A DNA stretch of 64,000 nt from Gemmata massiliana (lineage in GTDB: Bacteria; Planctomycetota; Planctomycetia; Gemmatales; Gemmataceae). This document shows, piece by piece, positions 24,373 to 32,626 of this stretch; position 1 is the first letter of the stretch, and every line of letters starts with the position of its first letter. The notes beneath the pieces were generated by a model. That model saw nothing but the letters and a program-made list of their open reading frames with translations, ran no database searches and had not been told where the DNA came from. A program made the position numbers and the translations under genes. The stretch is from contig NZ_LR593886.1 of NCBI RefSeq assembly GCF_901538265.1, positions 7,089,738-7,153,737 on the forward strand, given 5' to 3'.

Positions 24373-24537
24373 CGTTATTAACGGGCGCCCGGGTTCGTGG
24401 GCCGAAGCACCCAGATTCTCGTAAGACGCGGTCGCGTGTCGGAACCGGGGACATACAAACACCTGTGAATGAAACGCGGTACGCGCCGGTTCGTCGTGAG
24501 TCGGGCGCGGGCGTTTCTCAACAGGAGTGCTCTCCCA

Positions 24538-25515
24538 ATGCGTGTCCCGCGCGTCCTGGGGCCGATGACATGTGCGCTACTCGCTGCGGCGGTCGCCCCC
24601 GCGGTGCTCCCGAAGGCGGCCGAACCCGGCCCCGCCCCCGACGGGTGGAAACTGGTCTGGAGCGACGAGTTCGACGGGAAGGAGATCGACCGGTCCAAGT
24701 GGGACTTCGAGCTGGGCAACGGGTTCTACAACTACGACGCGAACATGTGGATCAGCGGGTGGGGCAACAACGAACTGCAATACTACACGCGCGAGCCCGA
24801 GAACGCATTCGTCAAGGACGGCACGCTACACATCCGGGCCATCAAGGAATCGTACAACGGCTCCGGGTACACCTCCGCCCGGATGAAGTCCCGCAAGCGC
24901 GACGGGAGCGAATTGTTCAGCAAGAAGTACGGCCGGTTCGAATTCCGCGCCAAACTCCCAACGGGTCAGGGCGTGTGGCCCGCGCTCTGGATGCTGCCGC
25001 AATCCGACAAGTACGGCACCTGGGCCTCGTCCGGCGAAATCGACGTGATGGAAGCGCGGGGCCAGGAACCGACGAAGGTACTCGGTACGCTCCACTACGG
25101 CTCGCGCTGGCCGAACAACGCGCACAGCAGCAAGACCTACGAGCTACCGAACAAGGGGACGATCGCGGACTTCCACGAATACGCCCTCGAATGGGAGCCG
25201 GGGCAGATCAGTTGGTCCGTGGACGGCAAGGTGTACGCGACCCAAACGTCCTGGTGGAGCAGCAGCAAACTCGACGGCGACAAGGGCGCGAAGCCGCGCC
25301 AGGAGTCGGACCTCAATGCGTGGCCGGCGCCGTTCGACCAGCCGTTCTACCTCGTGATGAACGTCGCGGTGGGCGGGAAGTTCCTGGGCAACCCGGACAA
25401 GAACACAAAGTTCCCGGTGGAGATGGTGGTCGATTACGTTCGGGTCTACGACAAGATGGGCGGGTACGGCGCTACCAAGCCGCGCGGCCCGGGCGCGCTC
25501 CCGTTCGGGAAGTGA
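24538..25515 (+). CDS. Glycoside hydrolase family 16 protein, secreted
   Basis: A 325-residue GH16 enzyme. A signal peptide (MRVPRVLGPMTCALLAAAVAPAV...) precedes the beta-jellyroll. The catalytic motif is GEIDVMEARG, fitting E-x-D-x-x-E with nucleophile and acid/base glutamates. Conserved surroundings include WSDEFDG, NNELQYYT, GRFEFRAKLPTGQGVWPALWML and FYLVMNVAVGG. The W/N-rich pattern fits laminarinase/beta-glucanase-like members; substrate is likely a beta-1,3- or mixed-linkage glucan or galactan. ATG 24538 follows AGGAG; the frame opens earlier at 24469 but without a ribosome site. Confidence 0.88.
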   Translation: MRVPRVLGPMTCALLAAAVAPAVLPKAAEPGPAPDGWKLVWSDEFDGKEIDRSKWDFELGNGFYNYDANMWISGWGNNELQYYTREPENAFVKDGTLHIRAIKESYNGSGYTSARMKSRKRDGSELFSKKYGRFEFRAKLPTGQGVWPALWMLPQSDKYGTWASSGEIDVMEARGQEPTKVLGTLHYGSRWPNNAHSSKTYELPNKGTIADFHEYALEWEPGQISWSVDGKVYATQTSWWSSSKLDGDKGAKPRQESDLNAWPAPFDQPFYLVMNVAVGGKFLGNPDKNTKFPVEMVVDYVRVYDKMGGYGATKPRGPGALPFGK

Positions 25516-25590
25516 GTGGAGCGACACGTGCTGTCGTTGTCGCTTACAATCGGGTGGTAACCTCCTCCGAACCGCGATTGAGGAACGCTC

Positions 25591-26023
25591 GTGGCCCGAA
25601 AGCGAATCGGCGGCCGGCCCGCCCGGTACTCCTTCATCCTGAACCCGTACTCCGACGTGCGATTGAGCAAGTGCCCGCGGTGCGAGAAGCTGACGCACAT
25701 GCGGAAGTTCCCTCTCCTGATCGACATCAAGGATGTTGGCCCGCTCGCACTCGGCAAAACGTGCCGGTACTGCTCGAAGTGCGAGCTGATTATGGCCCTC
25801 AAGAACGAACTCGACGCGGAGATCAATCACGCCACGACTCGCCCCAGTCGGGAAGGAGTATATGGTGCTGGGGACGATGGAACAAAAGGTGTGGCAGCAG
25901 GGGTTGAAGAACAGCAAGGCGCTGGAGCACTTCGCCGAATTCAAAGAGGTGCTGACGCTCGAAGTTCAACCGGGTGGGTGGTTCCCGGCCGAAGGCCCCA
26001 GAAAAACGAACGGCGCCGGCTGA
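25591..26023 (+). pseudogene. Zinc-ribbon hypothetical gene broken by a frameshift
   Basis: Frame 1 from ATG 25591 encodes a credible N-terminus with two CxxC pairs (KCPRCEKLTHMRKFPLLI and KTCRYCSKCELIMALKNELDAEIN). After about codon 80 this frame turns into low-complexity residues. The natural continuation appears in the +1 frame (about 25835-26023): VGKEYMVLGTMEQKVWQQGL, then FAEFKEVLTLEVQPGGW, ending at TGA 26021. A one-base change between about 25820 and 25850 would rejoin the two into a protein of about 143 aa. An AAGGAG and ATG at 25853-25864 might allow re-initiation. It could be a true pseudogene, a sequencing error, or two overlapping genes. The family is known to me only as a planctomycete hypothetical with zinc-ribbon features. 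Confidence 0.7.
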
Positions 26024-26044
26024 CAGCCGCGCCGGACCAGCTCG

Positions 26045-27454
26045 CTACTTGATGAGCCCCTGTTTGATGGCGGCTTCGAGCTTGGCCTTGTCGCCGGGGT
26101 GCCCGTGCCACAGCACCTTGCCCGCCGAGTTGAGCAACACGGCCGTCGGGTAGCGATTGACACCCAGGCGGTCCCGGACGCTGCCCGGTTTCACCGGTTC
26201 GATGAAGACCGCGTAGTTCAGGTTGTGGTCTTGCGCGTACTTCCCGGCGGCCGCGGCGCGCTCCTTTTGAGGCAGATCATCGCACAACACGCCCAACACC
26301 TGGAGCCCGTTCGCGCCGTAACGCGACTGCAAATCCTTCAGGATCGGGATCACCTTGGGGCAGTGCAGACACGACGATTCCATGAACTCGATCAGCACGA
26401 GTGAACCGTCTTCGATCGTGTCCGAGTCCCAGCTGCGCTCGCCCGGATCGAGCAGCGTGAACTTGTCGACTGTGCGACCTGCGTTTGTGCCCATTGAGGA
26501 ACCGCTTCCCCCCACCGGATTGACCGGCGGTGGCAGCTTCGGCACCGGCGGGCCGTTCGGGTTGGGAATGCTCGCAGGGGGCGGCGTGCGCGGGTCGCGC
26601 GGACCGTCTGCGGTGGACTCCGGGCGCACCGGCTTCGGCGAGGGCACCAGATCCTCCGACCCCGGGACGAGGCCACTCGGCGGCGCAACGCCGGGCGTTT
26701 TGGGCGGGGGTGCTGCGTTGTTCGCGCTGCCGATCGTCGCGGGCGGTACCCCGGTCGTCGGACCGGCCGGTCCCCACGCATCGCCCGGCGGCTTGGGTCG
26801 CACCGGCTGAGGGGTCGACGGCGCGGCTCCCATCGGCGGGATGTAGTCGCTGCCCTTGTCCGAGGGTTTCGGAGGCGGGAAGGTTCCCGTGGGCGGAGCA
26901 ACGTCGTCGCGCAAGAGGATCAAGAGGGTCGCGTTCGGAACCTTCGTTTGGGCACCGCCCGATAGTTGTTTGCCGTCCTGCGTTGCAATGGCCGTAACTT
27001 CGTAGCTCTTGCCCTGCTTGAACCCGGGGGAGAAGAAGTAGCCCTCGCTGTCCGTGTAGAGGCCCACTTCGAGTGGCGTCGCCGGCGCCCCGACCTGCTC
27101 AACGCGCACGTACACGTTGCGGGCCGGTTTGCCGTAGGGATCAAGGACGCGCCCGCCGAGTGAGTCCTGGGCCGCGGTCTTCGGGTCGAAGTTCGGGTCT
27201 TTGGGGTTCGTCGGGCCGGTGGATTTGGGAACGCTTGTGCCGGAACCGGGGAGCCGGTCCATGTTATCGAGCCACGTGGGGGTGTTTTTCGCGAGGTCGC
27301 CCCGCGCGTCTTTTCCGTCCTTGCTCGCGTCCTTGTTCTTCAGGCGCCCGGCCCCGAAGCCCGTCGGGGTTTTGTCGCCCGATTTGTCCGTGGACTTACA
27401 CCCGGCGAGTGCCAGTAACGCGGCGACGATCAACCCGGTACCGGCGAGCCTCAT
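26045..27454 (-). CDS. Thioredoxin-like lipoprotein with carboxypeptidase-regulatory-like domain
   Basis: A 469-residue lipoprotein: signal peptide with lipobox LALAGC at residues about 14-19. Residues about 95-180 form a carboxypeptidase-regulatory/CNA-B-like beta domain (GGRVLDPYGKPARNVYVRVEQ...). A long Pro-rich region spans about 185-315. The C-terminal 140 residues form a thioredoxin-like domain with the redox pair in ESSCLHCPKVIPIL, followed by VNRYPTAVLLNSAGKVLWHGHPG (cis-Pro). It probably handles disulfides or redox signals at the outer face of a membrane. It converges on the frameshifted zinc-ribbon gene. Confidence 0.82.
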   Translation of the reverse strand: MRLAGTGLIVAALLALAGCKSTDKSGDKTPTGFGAGRLKNKDASKDGKDARGDLAKNTPTWLDNMDRLPGSGTSVPKSTGPTNPKDPNFDPKTAAQDSLGGRVLDPYGKPARNVYVRVEQVGAPATPLEVGLYTDSEGYFFSPGFKQGKSYEVTAIATQDGKQLSGGAQTKVPNATLLILLRDDVAPPTGTFPPPKPSDKGSDYIPPMGAAPSTPQPVRPKPPGDAWGPAGPTTGVPPATIGSANNAAPPPKTPGVAPPSGLVPGSEDLVPSPKPVRPESTADGPRDPRTPPPASIPNPNGPPVPKLPPPVNPVGGSGSSMGTNAGRTVDKFTLLDPGERSWDSDTIEDGSLVLIEFMESSCLHCPKVIPILKDLQSRYGANGLQVLGVLCDDLPQKERAAAAGKYAQDHNLNYAVFIEPVKPGSVRDRLGVNRYPTAVLLNSAGKVLWHGHPGDKAKLEAAIKQGLIK

Positions 27455-27713
27455 TGAACAGATCCTCCTCGGTCCCGGGCGAACGGTCGGGCGGCTCGCG
27501 CGTAAGAATTACACACCCAGCGCATCATTCCCGCGCCTCTCCCGTTGGTCAAGGCCACCCGCGAAACGGGCCGCCCCTGATTTGTGTTGAGTTTGACGAT
27601 ACGCACGGGTATAGCGGTTCCTCCAGCACCCGCGATTCTTGACTGGCCCGAACAGCGGGCGTATCGTGAGTTAAGACCGCCGACGATCAAACACTGCCCG
27701 GACGGATGTTCTC

Positions 27714-28364
27714 ATGGCCGACCGCACATACCGCTGGCTCCTCGTCACGTTGGCCGTGATCGGTTTGAGCGCGGACCAGGCGAGCAAGTACGGAGTGTTC
27801 AAGTGGCTCTACCGGGACGGTGCACTGAGCAGCGGCATCGGTAACGAACACGACGCGGTGCCGGGCTGGTTCAAGTTCATCGCCCAATTCGACCCCGACG
27901 CGCCGCTGTGCGACTGCGGGTTCTCCGCGCTGCAAACGTGGAGCGCGCCGATCATGCCCCGCGTGAACCACGGCGCGCTGTTCGGCCTGGGACAGGGCCA
28001 GAAGGGGAACGCGAACGGCTTCTTCGCGATCATCAGCGTCGCGGCGGCCGTTGCGATTGTCATCTGGGGAACGCGCAAACACACTGCCAGCGAGCGGGGG
28101 CTGATGGTCGCGCTAGGGCTGATCCTCGGCGGCACGATCGGGAACCTGTACGACCGACTCGTGTTCGGCGGGGTGCGAGACTTCCTCTACTTCTACCGCA
28201 TCGAGTGGCCGGTGTTCAACGTGGCCGACTGCTGCCTCGTCGTCGGGGCCGCGCTGCTCCTGATTCAAGCGATCTTCGTCCCCTCCGTGCCCGAAACGGC
28301 CGCGACCACACCCGCACCGGCCGAGTGCCCTGCGCCCGCAACCGCCGAAGCCCCAAAAGCCTAA
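27714..28364 (+). CDS. lspA: Lipoprotein signal peptidase (signal peptidase II)
   Basis: A 216-residue inner-membrane aspartyl protease that cleaves the signal peptide of lipidated prolipoproteins. Family motifs are present: NHGALFGLG (N85), GGTIGNLYDRLVFGGVRDFL with catalytic D156, and WPVFNVADCCL with catalytic D172. It is longer than E. coli LspA (164 aa), with an inserted periplasmic loop at about residues 33-80 containing a CDC motif, and a Pro/Ala-rich tail. The neighbouring thioredoxin-like lipoprotein gene (divergent, 259 bp away) is one of several lipoproteins in the window that would need it. Confidence 0.93.
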   Translation: MADRTYRWLLVTLAVIGLSADQASKYGVFKWLYRDGALSSGIGNEHDAVPGWFKFIAQFDPDAPLCDCGFSALQTWSAPIMPRVNHGALFGLGQGQKGNANGFFAIISVAAAVAIVIWGTRKHTASERGLMVALGLILGGTIGNLYDRLVFGGVRDFLYFYRIEWPVFNVADCCLVVGAALLLIQAIFVPSVPETAATTPAPAECPAPATAEAPKA

Positions 28365-28367
28365 CCG

Positions 28368-28500
28368 GTGCCCCCGCCCGCAAAGGCGGCGGGTGATACA
28401 CCGGTGGCACGCACTCAAACGCCAAACAGTCGGGGCCGACAGAATACTGTCGGCCCCGACTGTTTGCGTATTCCCCACCCCCGCCCACAAGGGCGGGGGT
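28368..28500. terminator. Convergent terminator flanked by family-B repeats
   Basis: The centre is a perfect 20-bp hairpin with an AATA loop: arms 28423-28442 (CAAACAGTCGGGGCCGACAG) and 28447-28466. On the left is a family-B repeat (28368-28395, CCCCCGCCCGCAAAGGCGGC), and on the right a second hairpin (28477-28486 with 28491-28500, ACCCCCGCCC). The block separates lspA (plus) from the convergent phosphofructokinase gene (minus, ending 28514) and can stop both. Confidence 0.82.
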
Positions 28501-28513
28501 CACCGAAGCGGTG

Positions 28514-29800
28514 TCACTTCACCAAATACCCGAAGCGATCGCGGAACTGGGCCGGGGTCATCTTCACCACCGCGGCGAGGCGCTCGATGCGGGCCGCGTC
28601 GTCGAAATCGCTCTGTTCCAGGCGAATCATGTAGCGGCGGGCGACCTCGTAGTTCTCACCGGTGATGTCCACCAGCCGCGCCCGCATTTTCTTCGTGGCC
28701 GGGTCGATCATCTCCTGGAACGGGCACGGGACCATGTTCCCGCCCACGAACGTGATGACCACGCCGTTCTTCTCCGCCGCCGGCGACAGCAGGAACTTCA
28801 CCGCCCCGTACCCGAGGTTGCGGGTGTACTCCGCGTCGAACGGGATCGGGTCGGCGCACCGCAGTTCGTAGCCCAGATCCTTGTCCACCATGTCGAACTT
28901 CAGGCCCAGATCCTTGAGCCGGCTCGCGATCGTGGTGCGGATCATGCGCCCGAACTCAATCTCGCCCAACCGCAGGTGCCCGAAGGCGTCGAGTTCGATG
29001 TTCCCGAACTTGCCCGGGTTCTTCTCCATCATCTGGCGCAGGCGCTCCTCGCCGATCTCCTCGAGGAGGCCCTCGGCCAGCACCGCGACGCCGTAGCTCT
29101 TGCCCTGCGCCTTGCGCTTAATCATCGAGCCGATGACCACGTCGCAGATGAGTTCGAGCGAGACGTCCTTGCCCTTCAGTTCCTCGGCGATCAGCGTCAC
29201 GGTGGCGGCCGACGCCTTACCGATGCCGAGCGCCAGGTGCCCGGCGGCGCGGCCCATGCTCACCAGGATGTACCACCGCGTGGTGGTCTTCGCGTCCTCG
29301 TGCAGGTTCCGCGCGACCTGCACGCCGTAGTGCCGGGCGGTCTCGAACCCGAACGTGGGGATGCCCGGGGGCAGCGGCAGGTCGTTGTCGATCGTCTTGG
29401 GCACGTGCGCGACCTTGATCGCGCCCTTCGCGTGCGCGTACACCTGCGACCCGCTGTACGCGGTGTCGTCGCCGCCGATCGTGACCAGGTACTTGATGCC
29501 GAGCTTGTTCAGCCCGTCGAGCACGGCCGCCATGTGGTCCGGGTTCTTCGCCGGGTTGGTGCGGCTCGTGCCGAGCAGCGCGCCGCCGCGCTGGTAGTAG
29601 GGCGCGACGTCCGGGATCGTGAGCGGGCGCACCTGAGTAATGTCGCCGGCCGCGAGGTTCTTGAACCCGTCGCGGATGCCGACGACCTCGAGCCCGCGGT
29701 TGATGGCCTCGATCGTGACCGAACTGATTACGCCGTTGATGCCGGGCGCCGGGCCGCCGCCGACCACGATACCGAGCTTACCGCGAGTGGAATCCGCCAT
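28514..29800 (-). CDS. Phosphofructokinase, predicted pyrophosphate-dependent
   Basis: A 428-residue group-A phosphofructokinase, phosphorylating fructose 6-phosphate in glycolysis. The phosphate-donor site reads GGDDT (D111, D112) where ATP enzymes have GGDGS, and PKTIDND (K135) where ATP enzymes have PGTIDND. Together these two changes are the accepted signature of the reversible pyrophosphate-dependent type. The catalytic aspartates D138 and D140 are present. It is longer than bacterial PfkA (about 320 aa), as PPi types often are. A soluble pyrophosphatase gene lies 2.8 kb away, which would compete for the same donor. Confidence 0.9.
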   Translation of the reverse strand: MADSTRGKLGIVVGGGPAPGINGVISSVTIEAINRGLEVVGIRDGFKNLAAGDITQVRPLTIPDVAPYYQRGGALLGTSRTNPAKNPDHMAAVLDGLNKLGIKYLVTIGGDDTAYSGSQVYAHAKGAIKVAHVPKTIDNDLPLPPGIPTFGFETARHYGVQVARNLHEDAKTTTRWYILVSMGRAAGHLALGIGKASAATVTLIAEELKGKDVSLELICDVVIGSMIKRKAQGKSYGVAVLAEGLLEEIGEERLRQMMEKNPGKFGNIELDAFGHLRLGEIEFGRMIRTTIASRLKDLGLKFDMVDKDLGYELRCADPIPFDAEYTRNLGYGAVKFLLSPAAEKNGVVITFVGGNMVPCPFQEMIDPATKKMRARLVDITGENYEVARRYMIRLEQSDFDDAARIERLAAVVKMTPAQFRDRFGYLVK

Positions 29801-29955
29801 GATGGGTCCAAGTTGTGGAGACCGGAATGACCCGGAGTGCAGGGGACAAGGAGAGGCCGGGCCGACACGGAATAGGATTGGAATCCGCGGGGCGTTTTCA
29901 AGGGCGCCCCCGCCCCCGCCGGTGCGTAGATTAAGTGAGCAGAGGAGGCCCCGCT

Positions 29956-30717
29956 ATGAACGATCCCGCGGTCCTCGACGCCCCCGCCGTCCCGTGCGAA
30001 AACACGTGCGCCGATCCCGCGCCGGTCGCGGCCGAGGCGACCGGCATCGCGGAACTCGCGGCCGGGTTCATCCACGAGATCAAGAACCACATCGGCACGC
30101 TCTCGCTGAACCTGCAACTGCTCGCCGAAGACTTCGAGCGCGCCGAGACCCCGCGCGAGCGCCGCGCGCTCGACCGCGTGTCGCGGCTCTCGGGCGAGTG
30201 CCGCAAGCTGCTCGACCTGTCGAACGACTTCCTCCGGTTCGCGCACCTGCGGGAGTTACACATGCGCCCGGTCGAGCTCGAGGAAGTCGTGTCGCGCATG
30301 ATCGACTTCCTCGGCCCGACCGCGACCCCGCGCGGGGTCGAGATCAAGTGGTTCTCGGACCCCGACTTGCCACTCGTGTGCCTCGACTGCGACCTCTTCG
30401 AGCAGGGGTTACTGAACCTCATGCTGAACGCGGAGCAGGCGATGCCCGACGGCGGCACGCTCACGCTCATCGGGCGCACGGACGGGGGGCGGGTGCTGCT
30501 CGACGTGATCGATACGGGTGTCGGGATCGACCCGGGGTCAATGGCGAAGGTGTTCCGCCCGTTCCACACGACGAAACCGGACGGTAACGGCCTCGGGCTC
30601 GCGACCACGCGCAAAATTGTCGTCGCCCACGGCGGAACGATCGAAGTACAAAGCGCGCCCGGCCGCGGAACGAAATTCACCATCGCTCTTCCGATCGCAT
30701 CGGCGCCACAAAGCTGA
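29956..30717 (+). CDS. Soluble sensor histidine kinase
   Basis: A 253-residue histidine kinase without membrane segments or a clear sensor domain; only about 28 residues precede the dimerisation helix. The H-box is FIHEIKNHIGTLSLN with phospho-acceptor H40. N-box NLMLNAEQAM, G1 DTGVGIDPGS, F-box KVFRPFHTTKP and G2 DGNGLGLATT follow in order. It resembles NtrB-like kinases in the H-box class. ATG 29956 has AGAGGAGG eight bases upstream. No response regulator is adjacent, so its partner is elsewhere and the input is unknown. It is divergent from the phosphofructokinase gene. Confidence 0.87.
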   Translation: MNDPAVLDAPAVPCENTCADPAPVAAEATGIAELAAGFIHEIKNHIGTLSLNLQLLAEDFERAETPRERRALDRVSRLSGECRKLLDLSNDFLRFAHLRELHMRPVELEEVVSRMIDFLGPTATPRGVEIKWFSDPDLPLVCLDCDLFEQGLLNLMLNAEQAMPDGGTLTLIGRTDGGRVLLDVIDTGVGIDPGSMAKVFRPFHTTKPDGNGLGLATTRKIVVAHGGTIEVQSAPGRGTKFTIALPIASAPQS

Positions 30718-30825
30718 CAGTCTGACAGTTCGTGCGCGCCAGTTACTTGCGTTCCGTTCGCTCACAGTCTCGTCGCAACTCGGCAATTTTTCTGCGATTC
30801 CGCCGCACATAGTCGTCCAGTTCAT

Positions 30826-30911
30826 GGCGACGGAGCGAATTGGCACGCGGGTTGAATATTCAAATTCCGCTGTCCCGCGGAGAAAAGGATCGAATCCTTT
30901 CCCGTGCGCCA
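30826..30911 (+). other. tRNA-like sequence, probably degenerate
   Basis: Eighty-six bases have the outline of a long-variable-arm tRNA. GGCG near the start can pair with CGCC near the end; a D-arm-like GCG-AATTGGCA-CGC follows; a variable-arm-like CCGC-TGTCCC-GCGG comes next; and a T-arm AAAGG-ATCGAAT-CCTTT is followed by ...GTGCGCCA. Against function, no good anticodon stem-loop can be drawn (TTGAATATTCAA lies where it should be), the T-loop has A for T54, and the acceptor stem has a bulge. A decayed tRNA or tRNA fragment fits best. Confidence 0.25.
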
Positions 30912-30979
30912 CACTCGAACCTAGTGCTCCGGGAAACACGCTCCGCGAGATCCTTACCCACTTAACTCGAGGCCCAACT

Positions 30980-31420
30980 ATGACCCGTAACCGCCGAAAC
31001 CCGCTTGGGGTGTTCCTTCACGAAGTGACCGCCGCGGGGGACGAGTTCGCCGCGCTCTGCACCCGGCTCGCCGGGCAGGACGCGCCTGCGGCAACGTTCC
31101 CGATCAACGTGTGGCAGGACGAAAATGCGGTCTTCGTTGAAGGCGATCTGCCCGGCGTCGACCGCGCAACATTGGACGTGACCGTAACCGGTGGCGATAC
31201 CCTGACAATCCGCGCCGAACGCCCCGCAGCGACCATAGCCGAAGGGACCGCGTGGTTGCGACGCGAACGCGCGATCGGCAAGTTCTCCCGCGTTCTCAAC
31301 CTTTCGACGCTCGTGGACGCCGAGAAAGTTGAGGCGAGCTACGTCAACGGTGTTCTGAAAGTCACGCTGCCGAAGGTCGCCGCGGTCAAGCCCCGCACGG
31401 TACCGATTAAGGCCGAGTAA
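30980..31420 (+). CDS. Hsp20/alpha-crystallin family small heat-shock protein
   Basis: A 146-residue small chaperone. The alpha-crystallin domain runs from about residue 40 (FPINVWQDENAVFVEGDLPGVDRATLDVTVTGGDTLTIRAER) to VNGVLKVTLPKV, including the conserved A/G-x-L-x-V motif as NGVLKVTLPK. Its short N-terminal arm and PRTVPIKAE tail (I-x-I/V-like) are usual. It binds unfolding proteins in an ATP-independent way in the cytoplasm. It stands alone after the tRNA-like sequence and is followed by hairpin terminators. Confidence 0.9.
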   Translation: MTRNRRNPLGVFLHEVTAAGDEFAALCTRLAGQDAPAATFPINVWQDENAVFVEGDLPGVDRATLDVTVTGGDTLTIRAERPAATIAEGTAWLRRERAIGKFSRVLNLSTLVDAEKVEASYVNGVLKVTLPKVAAVKPRTVPIKAE

Positions 31421-31439
31421 GCGATGTTATAAGCAAACT

Positions 31440-31504
31440 GCCCGACGGGTCGTCGGGCGCTTACACACAGTGGAGGAGGAACGGAGCACACGGTTCCGTT
31501 CCTC
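31440..31504. terminator. Two hairpins between convergent genes
   Basis: GCCCGAC/GTCGGGC (31440-31446 with 31452-31458) and GAGGAACGGA/TCCGTTCCTC (31476-31485 with 31495-31504). The second overlaps the stop codon of the minus-strand gene. Together they can end transcripts from both the Hsp20 gene and its convergent neighbour. Confidence 0.65.
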
Positions 31505-32501
31505 ACTTCTTTTCCTGGGTGAACGTGTAGGTGATGCTCCACTTCGTATCTTCGCCCGGCTTCAGATCGATCGCCATGTAGGGTTCTGGGCAGATGGTCG
31601 TAACGATGCCCCAGACGTTGAATTTGGCGAATGGGTAGCTGTGCCCGACTGCGACTGAAACACCGCTCGGTTCGTGGCGCATATCGAATTGCCGGTCCGC
31701 TTTTGCTTGCGGATCGAACCCGGTAAGGCCCGCCATCACGAAGTCCGAGTTCGGAATCTTGGCTCTGAAGTGAAACTCTTTGTTCTTCAGTTCCACCAGA
31801 TCGGCGAACTTACCCTTTAACTCTTTCGCCTTCGGCTCCCACGGGAACGCGAACGAGTAATACGGCCCGACCGCGTCCCCGTCCACGTTGAAGAAATTGT
31901 GGTTGTAGAAGTCCGTTGTGATCCGCTTCTCGCCGGTGTTCTCCAGGGCGTATTCCAGAGTAATCACGGTGCCTTTTTTGTCAGAGACGAACAGCGTTTT
32001 GGTGAAGCGGTATCCGTAACCGTTTGCTTTCTGCTCCCCCACCCACTTGTGCATCAACAGCCCGTCCACAACGGGTTCGCTCCGCTTCCATTCGAGCGGC
32101 TTCACGATCTTGTACTTGTTCGCGAAGCTGTACTGCGCCTCAATAGGCTTCTCCAACACCCCCACCCCGATCTTGAGGAACGTCCCACCGACCTTCGCGT
32201 CGTCGTAGCCGAGAGCCTTTTCGATACCGAACTCGTCGCACGGACCGACAATATCGTCGTGATTGGTCGGGTCGTGCGAGCCCTTCCAGGGGCCGAAAAT
32301 CTTGTGCCCCGCGAATTCGACGTGACCGAACACCCCGGCGTGGTCGAATCGTGTTCCGCGGTAGAACCCGCGTGTCGCGTCCGCTTCATACAGTGTGAAC
32401 TTCAAATCCTCATTTTTCAGGACGATGTGCGGGGGATCGGCCGCCGCAACGCTCGATACGAACAGCGAGAGCGATACGAGTGCGGCAAATGTCCGGCGCA
32501 T
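31503..32501 (-). CDS. Secreted hypothetical protein, mutarotase-like fold possible
   Basis: A 332-residue protein with a signal peptide (MRRTFAALVSLSLFVSSVAAA). It is strongly beta-rich with many aromatic residues. Segments such as GFYRGTRFDHAGVFGHVEFAG, VITLEYALENTGEKRITTDFYNHNFFNVDG and VSVAVGHSYPFAKFNVWGIV resemble the beta-sandwich of galactose-mutarotase-like carbohydrate-binding proteins; HNFF near residue 205 and the final WSITYTF strand fit that idea. A carbohydrate-related periplasmic role is inferred. It is divergent from the pyrophosphatase gene with a 125-bp gap. Confidence 0.65.
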   Translation of the reverse strand: MRRTFAALVSLSLFVSSVAAADPPHIVLKNEDLKFTLYEADATRGFYRGTRFDHAGVFGHVEFAGHKIFGPWKGSHDPTNHDDIVGPCDEFGIEKALGYDDAKVGGTFLKIGVGVLEKPIEAQYSFANKYKIVKPLEWKRSEPVVDGLLMHKWVGEQKANGYGYRFTKTLFVSDKKGTVITLEYALENTGEKRITTDFYNHNFFNVDGDAVGPYYSFAFPWEPKAKELKGKFADLVELKNKEFHFRAKIPNSDFVMAGLTGFDPQAKADRQFDMRHEPSGVSVAVGHSYPFAKFNVWGIVTTICPEPYMAIDLKPGEDTKWSITYTFTQEKK

Positions 32502-32626
32502 TGGGAATCCTCCGAAGTGGGACCGCGAGTGTACCGCGCCCGTCGCTACTGTACACCTGCCTTTCGGCCCGCCGGCGCTTACTCTATACAGTCTGACGAG
32601 AACTCGGACCCACGAAGGAACGACGT

